Assembly (NCBI GenBank): GCA_017466065.1
Contig: JAFTUV010000010.1
Span: 1-64,000, forward strand
From: Bacteroidaceae bacterium
Lineage (GTDB): Bacteria > Bacteroidota > Bacteroidia > Bacteroidales > Bacteroidaceae
Length of the DNA: 64,000 bases
Reading direction: 5' to 3'
Shown piece by piece: positions 47,929 to 56,180 of the stretch. Every line of letters starts with the position of its first letter. The stretch's first letter is position 1. The notes beneath the pieces were generated by a model. It searched no databases. It was not told where the DNA came from and was given only the letters and a program-made list of their open reading frames with translations. The position numbers and the translations under genes are program-made.

Positions 47929-49421
47929 GAAAAAAGTGTATAATCATAGGCAGCGGATTAGGCGGGCTCTCCTGCGGCGTCATTCTGGCTAAAAACGGTT
48001 ACGATGTAACCGTATTGGAACAGCATTACCAGATTGGCGGATGCCTGCAATGCTTTACACGCAAAGGCCTGAAATACGAGACCGGAATGCATTTCATCGG
48101 CAGTGCCGCTCCCGGGCAGACCTTGCACAAACTTATGAGATACCTGAATTTCGATACAAGCCTCAACCTCAATCGTATGGACACCAACGCCTACGATATT
48201 ATCTCCTTAAATGGCGACAAATTCAATTTCGCCAACGGACGAGAAGCCTTCATAGAGCAGATGGCATCCTACTTCCCAAAGGAGACCGACAACATTGTGA
48301 AATATTACAACACCATCGAACGTGTTGCACAGGCATCGTCCCTGCACTCTTTGAAATATGCCGAAAGTGATATGGTCATCAACACAGAATATCAGACCAG
48401 AAGCATAAACGATGTATTGAACTCCATTACAAACGACAGGCTGTTGCGCAATGTATTGGCAGGCACTCAACCACTTTACGCAGCCGAGGAGAACAAAACC
48501 CCCTTCTCTATTCACGCCTTCATAATGAACTTCTACAATCAAAGTTCATATAGGATTATCGGTGGCAGCGACACTATTGCCGCCTCACTGAAAAAGACAA
48601 TTGAGGAGAATGGCGGGCAGGTGCTCACCAAGAAGAAAGTGTGCAAGATAGAATGTGACGACACCAAGGCAACTTCTGTAATTACAGAAGATGGCAGCGT
48701 GTACGAGGCCGACTACATAATATCGACCACCCACCCTGCAAGAACACTCGAATGGGTGGACAGCAAATTGATAAGACCGGCATTCAGACAACGGATAAGC
48801 ACGATGAGAAACACAATGGCAAGTTTCTCTGTATATCTGCAATTTAAAAAAGATGCCGTGCCATATATGAACTCCAATTTTTACAGTTATAAGGCTGACA
48901 CCCCTTGGGGATGCGAGATTTACGACGAAAAAAGCTGGCCCAAAGGCTATCTGTATATGCACTTCTGCCAAGAAGCCAATCCCCAATATGCAAAGAACGG
49001 AGTAATTCTCTCATATATGAACATAAACGAGTTAAAGGAGTGGGAGAACACCTATATAGAACATCGCGGAGAGGATTATAAAAAGTTCAAGGAACACAAA
49101 GCCAAAGTTCTTATCGACAGCCTCGAAAAAGATTTTCCGGGAATAAAACAGAACATAGAGTGTTACTACACATCAACACCACTAACATATAGAGATTACA
49201 CAGGAACACAGGATGGCTCTATGTATGGAGTAGCCAAGGATATTTCACTGGGAATATCCAACAGGGTACCCCACAAGACAAAAATACCCAACCTCCTATT
49301 ATCGGGACAGAATATAAACTCCCACGGTATTCTTGGAGTTATTGTAGGCTCCATTGTCACCTGTTCCGAGCTATTGACCTCGGAGACTATATATAAACAG
49401 ATTCTAAAAGCAAATCTATGA
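47925..49421 (+). CDS. CrtI-like FAD-dependent oxidoreductase 1
   Basis: A 498-residue flavoprotein of the phytoene desaturase / retinol saturase family. The dinucleotide motif IIIGSGLGGLSCGVILAKNG and VLEQHYQIGGCLQCF are at the N-terminus, and LLSGQNINSHGILGVIVGS forms the C-terminal FAD-binding part. These enzymes oxidise or reduce conjugated polyenes, so it may desaturate, saturate or isomerise the aryl polyene. It overlaps its neighbours by ATGA on both sides. Confidence 0.87.
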   Translation: MRKKCIIIGSGLGGLSCGVILAKNGYDVTVLEQHYQIGGCLQCFTRKGLKYETGMHFIGSAAPGQTLHKLMRYLNFDTSLNLNRMDTNAYDIISLNGDKFNFANGREAFIEQMASYFPKETDNIVKYYNTIERVAQASSLHSLKYAESDMVINTEYQTRSINDVLNSITNDRLLRNVLAGTQPLYAAEENKTPFSIHAFIMNFYNQSSYRIIGGSDTIAASLKKTIEENGGQVLTKKKVCKIECDDTKATSVITEDGSVYEADYIISTTHPARTLEWVDSKLIRPAFRQRISTMRNTMASFSVYLQFKKDAVPYMNSNFYSYKADTPWGCEIYDEKSWPKGYLYMHFCQEANPQYAKNGVILSYMNINELKEWENTYIEHRGEDYKKFKEHKAKVLIDSLEKDFPGIKQNIECYYTSTPLTYRDYTGTQDGSMYGVAKDISLGISNRVPHKTKIPNLLLSGQNINSHGILGVIVGSIVTCSELLTSETIYKQILKANL

Positions 49422-50923
49422 AAGAGCATATAATAATAATTGGCGGAGGGCTTGGCGGCTTGTTCACAGGTGCAATCCTTGCAAAAGAGGGTTACAAGGT
49501 TACCATATTCGAGAAGAACCACACAATAGGCGGTGGATTGCAAACCTTTAAAAGAAATGGAGAAACTTTTGCCACAGGTATGCACATTCTTGGAGGGTTC
49601 AGAAAGAACCAGTCCATAAGAAAGCTATGTAAATACCTCAACATCTGGAAAGACTTAGAGCTTATAGATGTTGACTCCGATTGTATGGATACAATCTTCT
49701 ATCTCTCCGACAATAAACTCTATCGAATTGCCGAAGGAAAAGAGAACTTTGTAGAGTCGCTTGCAAAAGAATTCCCGCACGAAAGAGAAAACCTGAAAAG
49801 ATATATCGACGCCCTCTACAAATTAACAGAGGGAATAGATCTCTTCCATTTAAAATCGACCGAGCGCAGTTTATTCTCACACCCCGATGAATTCTTTTGG
49901 GCTGCCGATGACTTCATAGCTCATTATATAAAAGACGAGAAACTCCGGGATGTATTGGGATATATGAATGCCCTATATGGCGGAGTAGCCAAGCATACGC
50001 CGGCATATATTCACGCCATCATAAACACATTGTACATAAACGGTCCGAGCCGCTTTGCAGGAGAAAGCCAACAACTGGCCGATGCCTTGGAACATATAAT
50101 AACAGAGGGCGGAGGCGAAGTTCACCACGGCACCCCTGTCAACCATATAGAAGTTGAAGAGAAAGAAGTTAAATATATTGTAGATAGCAAAGGAAACAAG
50201 CACACAGCCGACAGATACATTTCGGCAATACACCCCTGTGCGATGTTATCCATAATAAAGGAAGATGCATTCCCGCGTTCATACAAAACAAGAATAAACA
50301 GCATCCCCAGCACCATTTCCGCATTCAGCGTATATCTGAAATTAAAGGAAAATACATTCCCCTACATTAACCACACCTGCTACTGTCAGGACGACTATGG
50401 CCTTATGTGGAATTTCAGCGACCAAGGAACCAGATGGCCGCAAGGATTTATGTATATGACTCCACCCAACAAGAACCAAGGGCACTATGCAACGAAAATG
50501 ACAATCACAGCACCTATGAGCTTTGAGCTTGCCCGTAAGTGGGAAGATACAACCATTGGCAAGCGCGGAAGCGATTATGAAGCGTGGAAGGAAGAGTGCA
50601 CCGAAAAACTATTGTCAAAATTAGAGGTAATATATCCCAACATCAGAGAGTGTATCGACGAGATATACACTGCAAGCCCGCTAACCATAAGGGACTATTA
50701 CAATGTGAAAGAGGGTGCAATGTACGGGTTCCGGAAAGACTGCGAACAATTGGCTCTTTCGCAGATACCCACCTACACAAAAATAAAGAACCTGCTGTTA
50801 ACCGGACAGAATATAAACCTGCACGGAATATGCGGAGTACCATTAACCGCAATAAAAACAGCAGAGGCAATAATAGGAGAAAACGTAATACTACACAAAG
50901 TTAACAAACAGGATAACGAATAA
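49418..50923 (+). CDS. CrtI-like FAD-dependent oxidoreductase 2
   Basis: A 501-residue paralogue of the preceding protein, with IIIGGGLGGLFTGAILAKEG, FEKNHTIGGGLQTF and LLTGQNINLHGICGVPL. The two share layout throughout but differ enough to suggest separate steps or a heterodimer. As for the first copy, the substrate is inferred to be the polyene chain. It lies 2 nt before the radical SAM gene. Confidence 0.87.
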   Translation: MKEHIIIIGGGLGGLFTGAILAKEGYKVTIFEKNHTIGGGLQTFKRNGETFATGMHILGGFRKNQSIRKLCKYLNIWKDLELIDVDSDCMDTIFYLSDNKLYRIAEGKENFVESLAKEFPHERENLKRYIDALYKLTEGIDLFHLKSTERSLFSHPDEFFWAADDFIAHYIKDEKLRDVLGYMNALYGGVAKHTPAYIHAIINTLYINGPSRFAGESQQLADALEHIITEGGGEVHHGTPVNHIEVEEKEVKYIVDSKGNKHTADRYISAIHPCAMLSIIKEDAFPRSYKTRINSIPSTISAFSVYLKLKENTFPYINHTCYCQDDYGLMWNFSDQGTRWPQGFMYMTPPNKNQGHYATKMTITAPMSFELARKWEDTTIGKRGSDYEAWKEECTEKLLSKLEVIYPNIRECIDEIYTASPLTIRDYYNVKEGAMYGFRKDCEQLALSQIPTYTKIKNLLLTGQNINLHGICGVPLTAIKTAEAIIGENVILHKVNKQDNE

Positions 50924-50925
50924 TT

Positions 50926-52218
50926 ATGAAAAAGATCAAGATGAAGCTCATCTACCCGAAGTGGCAGAAGCTTAGAGGACAAACAACATTCAACCTTCCC
51001 CCTCACGGACCGGTTGCATTTGCAGCAACACTCCCCGACTATGTGGATGTTACATTCACCGACGAGAATGTCGAGGAGATAAATTTCGACGAAGAGTGCG
51101 ACATCGTAGCCCTCTCAATGATGTTGAGTACCCAAGTGAAACGAGGATGGGCTATTGCCGATGAGTACCATAAACGCGGAAAAATCGTTATTGCCGGCGG
51201 TATTTCAACAATGCTTCACGCCGAGGATATGGTTAAACACGTTGACAGTGTATTCTTGGGCGAGTCGGAAGGACGAATGGAAGAGGTAATGACCGACTTT
51301 ATGAACGGCACCCTGAAAAAGGTGTACAACTATATGGGACAGCAACCCCCTATCGAATCGGTGGGTCCCTGCCGTCGCGACCTTTACAAGAGAGAGCTCT
51401 ACAACCACAAAGGCGTTCAGATGGTCGACCTGTTCCACGCGAGCCGTGGCTGTCGTTTCAGCTGCTATCCTTGCGCCGTTTCCTATTTGGGTGGCCGCAT
51501 CTTCCGTCCGCGTCCCATCGACAAGGTTGTCGAGGATATGGCATCGATAGATAACAACCGCCTCTTTATTGTCGACAACTCTTTGGCACAGAACAAAGAA
51601 TGGGAGAAAGAGCTCTTCAAGGCCATCGCTCCTTTGAAGAAAAAATGGATAAGCCACACTATTGAGGACGACCCCGAAATTCTCGACCTTGCAGCAAAGG
51701 CCGGTGCTTGGTATGTTTATCAGGCAGTGTACGACACTTCGGACTACATAAAGGAGAGAATCAAACGTTACCACGACTACGGCATCGGCGTAGAGGGAAC
51801 AATCCTGTTGGGCCTTGACAACCAGACAGAGGATGACATCAAACGCCTCATCGACTTCTTGGGAGAGATTGACCTCGACCTTGCAGAGTTCACCGTGATG
51901 ACTCCTTTCCCCCACACAAAGGGATACGACGACCTGTTAAGACAGAACAGAATCTTCGACTTCGATTGGGACCACTACAATGCCGGACAGGTTGTGTTCC
52001 AGCCCAAACATATGTCGCCCGAAAAACTCCAAGACCTCTACGACTATGCGTGGAAGAGTTTTTATGCCAGCGAGTCGCAGGAGCAAAAGATGTTCCGTCT
52101 CTTCTGCAACGTTGCGTTGCGCGAAATGGAGGAAGGCACATATCGTCCAAGAGATAGGAAATTAGCCAACAAGTCGTTCGGCAAGGATGTAGTGAGAAAC
52201 ATCATCAAGAACGGCTAA
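50926..52218 (+). CDS. B12-binding-type radical SAM protein
   Basis: A 430-residue protein. Residues ~1-140 look like a cobalamin-binding Rossmann domain (DIVALSMMLSTQVKRGWAIA, IVIAGGISTMLHAEDM). The radical SAM cluster motif CX3CX2C is Cys176, Cys180, Cys183 in RGCRFSCYPC, and VEGTILLGLDNQTEDDI belongs to the barrel. BchE and HpnP-type relatives carry out methylation, ring closure or unusual redox steps. In this cluster it would modify the polyene or its head group. A structured, non-coding stretch follows, so the main run of overlapping genes ends here. Confidence 0.87.
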   Translation: MKKIKMKLIYPKWQKLRGQTTFNLPPHGPVAFAATLPDYVDVTFTDENVEEINFDEECDIVALSMMLSTQVKRGWAIADEYHKRGKIVIAGGISTMLHAEDMVKHVDSVFLGESEGRMEEVMTDFMNGTLKKVYNYMGQQPPIESVGPCRRDLYKRELYNHKGVQMVDLFHASRGCRFSCYPCAVSYLGGRIFRPRPIDKVVEDMASIDNNRLFIVDNSLAQNKEWEKELFKAIAPLKKKWISHTIEDDPEILDLAAKAGAWYVYQAVYDTSDYIKERIKRYHDYGIGVEGTILLGLDNQTEDDIKRLIDFLGEIDLDLAEFTVMTPFPHTKGYDDLLRQNRIFDFDWDHYNAGQVVFQPKHMSPEKLQDLYDYAWKSFYASESQEQKMFRLFCNVALREMEEGTYRPRDRKLANKSFGKDVVRNIIKNG

Positions 52219-52229
52219 CCCACACAGAA

Positions 52230-52279
52230 ATAAGGCATTATCTCCATTCTCATATTTCTGGGAATGGGATATGCTTTAT
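52230..52279 (+). other. Imperfect long stem-loop after the radical SAM gene
   Basis: ATAAGGCATTATCTCCATTC (52230-52249) pairs with 52261-52279 with a bulge and two mismatches, around an 11-nt loop. No T-run follows, so it is not a classical terminator; it may process or stabilise the transcript. Confidence 0.5.
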
Positions 52280-52348
52280 TGACACAAACAATAATTGTGT
52301 ACTTGGCCTACATTTTAGAAAAGTTTAAAAGTTTATTACAGATTAAAT

Positions 52349-52708
52349 ATGAAAGTTTCCGAAAAATACTACGATGAAATATTCTCCTTCAAGGGACAAT
52401 GGGATATGCCCTCTACTTGCGGACTGAAAATAAAGAATGTAGATGGAGTTAACTATGTTATTGTAACAGAACTATATCAGGATAACCCCGGAACATCCGT
52501 AACCTATGCAGGACAAAGCCTCGCCGAGCAAATTTGCGAAGCTAAGGGATTGAATATAGAGGAGATTAAATATTGGGAGTGCAACCCCAACACAAATTCA
52601 AAGCTATCTTTCTACGACGAAGAGTACTTTGAAGTATCTTTTGGCGGCGAGGCGAAAAACAAATATCGTCAAGTGTCGAAGGAGGAGATTGAGAAGGTAT
52701 TGGCTTAA
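52349..52708 (+). CDS. Small cytoplasmic hypothetical protein
   Basis: A 119-residue acidic protein without signal peptide (MKVSEKYYDEIFSFKGQWD). Segments such as YVIVTELYQDNPGTSVTYAG and the Lys/Glu-rich end are not diagnostic; I do not recognise a family. It stands between the radical SAM gene and the esterase-like gene inside the polyene locus, with its own ~130-bp leader. Confidence 0.6.
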   Translation: MKVSEKYYDEIFSFKGQWDMPSTCGLKIKNVDGVNYVIVTELYQDNPGTSVTYAGQSLAEQICEAKGLNIEEIKYWECNPNTNSKLSFYDEEYFEVSFGGEAKNKYRQVSKEEIEKVLA

Positions 52709-52783
52709 TTGACAGACCTATTGAGCACAACAGACTGCAAGTAATATTGAAAAAGGCAGAAAAAGTAATCACGCACAGAAGCT

Positions 52784-53677
52784 ATGAAAAAGGTTCTAAT
52801 TATCGGGATACTATATATTTGGGGAGCCTGTGCCTTTGCACAAAGCCCTATAAGTCTATGGGAGAATACCGATGTAAACATTGATGAAGTAACCCTCACG
52901 CCATTCCTGCCCGCCAGCAACCCCACCGGCACCACAATCATCGTATGCCCCGGCGGCAGTTACTGCTGGCTCGATTATGAAACAGAGGGAGAAGGCGTGG
53001 CACGATGGCTGAACGAACAGGGCATAACCGCATTTGTACTTAAATACCGCGTTGCCGGCGTGTGGTCCTATGTCACACACGACAGGCTCATCCTGCCCAG
53101 AAGACAACACCCGGCAATGATTACCGACCTGCAACGAGCCATTCAATGGGTGAGAGAGAACAAAGAGAAATACAACATCGACCCCGACAGATTGGGAGTT
53201 ATGGGTTTCTCGGCCGGCGGTCATCTGGCTATGTCCTCTGCCGCGTTCAACGGGACAGACTTTCTGAAAGAGTGCGGAATCGACTGCAATGTATCGTTAA
53301 GGCCCGATTTTGTTGCTCCCATCTACCCTGTTGTCACTATGAGCAATGCCAGCTATGTGCATAAACGCTCACGCAGAGGACTATTGGGCGAAGTGAGAAA
53401 GTTCAACGACAAGATGAAGGATTCGTTGTCTTTGGAGATGCACATTCCCGATAATTGCCCACCGGTGTTCCTTATGAACTGCATAGACGACCCCATTGTG
53501 AAATTTGAAAATTCCGAGCTGCTGGACTCGGCTTTGTCGGCAAAGAGAATACCTCACAAATACATTCAATACAAGACCGGAGGACACGGCTTTGGAGCAA
53601 CCGCCGAGAAAACAACCGCCGAAGCTATCGAATGGCGCAAAGAGTTTATTGAATGGTTAAGACATTTAGAATTATAA
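52784..53677 (+). CDS. Secreted alpha/beta hydrolase, acetyl-esterase type
   Basis: A 297-residue protein with a signal peptide (MKKVLIIGILYIWGACAFAQ). Oxyanion segment CPGGSYCWLDYETEG, nucleophile GFSAGGHLAMSSA, acid in DDPIVKFEN and His in GGHGFGATAE: complete. It resembles BD-FAE/acetylxylan-esterase-like enzymes that remove acyl groups from sugars. Inside this locus it could hydrolyse an ester of the polyene lipid in the periplasm, but it could also be an unrelated carbohydrate esterase. Confidence 0.8.
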   Translation: MKKVLIIGILYIWGACAFAQSPISLWENTDVNIDEVTLTPFLPASNPTGTTIIVCPGGSYCWLDYETEGEGVARWLNEQGITAFVLKYRVAGVWSYVTHDRLILPRRQHPAMITDLQRAIQWVRENKEKYNIDPDRLGVMGFSAGGHLAMSSAAFNGTDFLKECGIDCNVSLRPDFVAPIYPVVTMSNASYVHKRSRRGLLGEVRKFNDKMKDSLSLEMHIPDNCPPVFLMNCIDDPIVKFENSELLDSALSAKRIPHKYIQYKTGGHGFGATAEKTTAEAIEWRKEFIEWLRHLEL

Positions 53678-53720
53678 AAGGCTTAGCTGCATAAGAACTG
53701 CTTATAAATAAAATATAAGG

Positions 53721-55016
53721 ATGAGTGATATAGAATTCAAGACCCCGGAAGAGATAAAAACCTATCAAGAGGAACTTTTATGCGTTGCCCTGAAATATTT
53801 GGCCGAAAATTCCAGATATTACAGGCGAATGTTCTCGTGCTATGGGATAGACATCAACAAAATAAAGACTATTGAGGACCTTGTAAAAATCCCGTTTACC
53901 GAGAAAAAGGACCTTCAACTGTTCAACGAGGATTTTCTCTGCTGCAAGAAGGAGAAGATTGTCGACTACATAACAACCTCGGGAACACTGGGTGACCCTG
54001 TGACCTTCGGTTGCACCGACAAGGACCTTGAACGCCTTGCCTACAATGAGTGTAAGTCATTTGCCTGTGCAGGAATAGGCCCCGGGAACATTGTGCAGCT
54101 AATGACCACGATGGATAAGAGATTTATGGCGGGGCTTGCCTACTTCTTGGGAATACGCAAGCTCGGTGCGAGCATCATCCGCGTGGGAAACGGAATTCCC
54201 GAATTGCAGTGGGACACCATCAAGCGAATAAAGCCCGACACCATTATGTGCGTGCCCTCTTTCATTCTGCGCCTCATACAATATGCCGAGGAGAATGGCA
54301 TCGACTATAAGAACAGCTCCATAAAAAGAATCATAGGCATTGGCGAGGGATTGCGAGAGCAGAACTTTGAACTGAATATGCTTGGCAGTCGCATTAAGGA
54401 AAAATGGGATGTCGACCTCTTTGCAACATACTCATCGACCGAAATGGGAGCTACTTTCTCGGAGTGTGAATATGGTTGCGGCGGACACGTTCACCCCGAA
54501 CTGATTATCGTTGAGATTATTGGTGAGGACGACCAGCCTGTGCCCGACGGACAATATGGCGAGATTGTAATAACCACGCTTGGAGTGGAGGGAATGCCGT
54601 TGCTCCGTTTCAGGACCGGTGACATTGCCGCGAAAAGAGTGGAGAAATGCCAATGTGGCCGTAATTCATACAGGCTCACTCCCCTCATAGGCCGCAAGAA
54701 CAACCTTATAAAGCTGAAAGGTACCACCCTCTATCCGCCTGCAATAAACGACGTGCTTGACAATGCCGAGTATGTAGAGAACTATGTAATTTATGTTCAG
54801 GACAGCGAATCGGGGACCGATGAGGTTGTAGTGAAAATAGGACTGAAATACAACACCGACTTTGATGCCGTAAAGAACCTAAAAGACAGATTCAGGTCGC
54901 GCATACGCGTTGCACCCATAATAGAGGTTTTGCCTGTCGAGGAGATACAGCGCATAAATTTCCCGGCAAAAAGCCGCAAGCCCGTTAAGTTCATTGATAA
55001 CCGCAGCAAGCATTAG
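53721..55016 (+). CDS. PaaK-like aryl acid ligase (AMP-forming)
   Basis: A 431-residue ANL enzyme of the phenylacetate-CoA ligase type. The P-loop is TTSGTLGDPVTFG, the A5 region is ATYSSTEMGATFSECEYGCG (with a Cys pair as in PaaK), and RTGDIA and GRKNNLIKLKGTTLYP lead to the C-terminal domain. It would activate the cinnamate or coumarate made by the ammonia-lyase and load it on CoA or an ACP, as the ApeH-type ligase does in aryl polyene clusters. Confidence 0.87.
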   Translation: MSDIEFKTPEEIKTYQEELLCVALKYLAENSRYYRRMFSCYGIDINKIKTIEDLVKIPFTEKKDLQLFNEDFLCCKKEKIVDYITTSGTLGDPVTFGCTDKDLERLAYNECKSFACAGIGPGNIVQLMTTMDKRFMAGLAYFLGIRKLGASIIRVGNGIPELQWDTIKRIKPDTIMCVPSFILRLIQYAEENGIDYKNSSIKRIIGIGEGLREQNFELNMLGSRIKEKWDVDLFATYSSTEMGATFSECEYGCGGHVHPELIIVEIIGEDDQPVPDGQYGEIVITTLGVEGMPLLRFRTGDIAAKRVEKCQCGRNSYRLTPLIGRKNNLIKLKGTTLYPPAINDVLDNAEYVENYVIYVQDSESGTDEVVVKIGLKYNTDFDAVKNLKDRFRSRIRVAPIIEVLPVEEIQRINFPAKSRKPVKFIDNRSKH

Positions 55017-55046
55017 AAACATTATTTACTAAACAGCCTCTTGATT

Positions 55047-56174
55047 ATGAAGAACACCAAATTTGACGACATTCGCCCCTATTACGACGAGGAGATACCC
55101 GCAGCAATGCAGCGAATAACCGATAGCGATTTCTTCCCGCTTTTGGCCTCATACGTTTATCCCGACGAGAATATAGAGGAAGTAAAGACCTTGCTACGCA
55201 CATTCAGGAATATCTCCGACTTTCAGTTGCAGGTGATGAAGTGCGTTAACGAACAGGTTATAGCGCGAAGCATCACCGAATTCACATATTCGGGAATTGA
55301 GCGACTCTCTCCCGACAAGCACTATCTGTTCGTATCGAACCATCGTGATATAATGCTCGATGCCTGCCTGCTTCAATATATACTATACAAGCACGGGCAC
55401 GACACGGCTGAAATTACATTTGGTGCAAACTTGATGAGTACCTCCTTGATTATTGATATTGGCAAGGCCAACAAGATGTTCAAGGTGGAAAGAGGCGGAA
55501 GTATGAAGGACTTTTACAAAAGTTCCCTCCACCTTTCCGAGTATATAAGATACGTTATTACCGAGAAGGGCCAATCGGTGTGGATTGCCCAACGGAACGG
55601 GCGCACGAAGGACGGAAACGATGCCACCAGCCAAGGTATCATAAAGATGTTCTGTATGAGCAAACAGTCCGACAAGATTGCGGCACTTGCCGAACTTAAT
55701 ATTGTTCCTGTTTCCGTATCATACGAATGGGAATCCTGCGACATACTTAAAGCACTGGAACTATACGCATCGAGAGAGGCAAAATATATAAAAAAGCCGG
55801 GTGAGGACCTGAACAGCATCCTCACAGGCATTGTACAACCCAAAGGGCGTGTACACATTGAATTCTGCCCGCAAGTAACAATCGACGAGCTATCGGCTTA
55901 CAGCGAGTGTACCAACAACGAGTATCACAAGAAAGTTGCCGAGCTTATGGATAGCAGAATAAACGCAGCCTATAAGCTCACACCCAACAACTATATTGCG
56001 CACGATATACGTTACGGGCAGAACAAGTATGCCGACAAATACACCCGCGAGGAGTATAATGCTTTTATTGAGCGTATGCAACTGCTGGACAATTACGAGG
56101 TTGACGAAACAGATGTTCTCAAAGATATCTTCCTTGGCATCTATTCTAACCCCATAGACAACAAGCAGGATTAA
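55047..56174 (+). CDS. Glycerophosphate-type acyltransferase
   Basis: About 375 residues starting MKNTKFDDIRPYYDEEIP (a TTG two codons upstream is the alternative). The acyltransferase segment is SNHRDIMLDAC, with His and Asp five residues apart rather than four. GANLM, VERGGSMKDF and WIAQRNGRTKDGNDAT correspond to the later PlsB/PlsC blocks. It is the third acyltransferase of the locus and may build the phospholipid anchor. It precedes the exporter by 6 nt. Confidence 0.82.
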   Translation: MKNTKFDDIRPYYDEEIPAAMQRITDSDFFPLLASYVYPDENIEEVKTLLRTFRNISDFQLQVMKCVNEQVIARSITEFTYSGIERLSPDKHYLFVSNHRDIMLDACLLQYILYKHGHDTAEITFGANLMSTSLIIDIGKANKMFKVERGGSMKDFYKSSLHLSEYIRYVITEKGQSVWIAQRNGRTKDGNDATSQGIIKMFCMSKQSDKIAALAELNIVPVSVSYEWESCDILKALELYASREAKYIKKPGEDLNSILTGIVQPKGRVHIEFCPQVTIDELSAYSECTNNEYHKKVAELMDSRINAAYKLTPNNYIAHDIRYGQNKYADKYTREEYNAFIERMQLLDNYEVDETDVLKDIFLGIYSNPIDNKQD

Positions 56175-56180
56175 TCATAT

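Noticed and set aside
52230..52279. Rho-independent terminator after the radical SAM gene
   Set aside because: The stem is imperfect and no T-run follows, so I list it only as a stem-loop.
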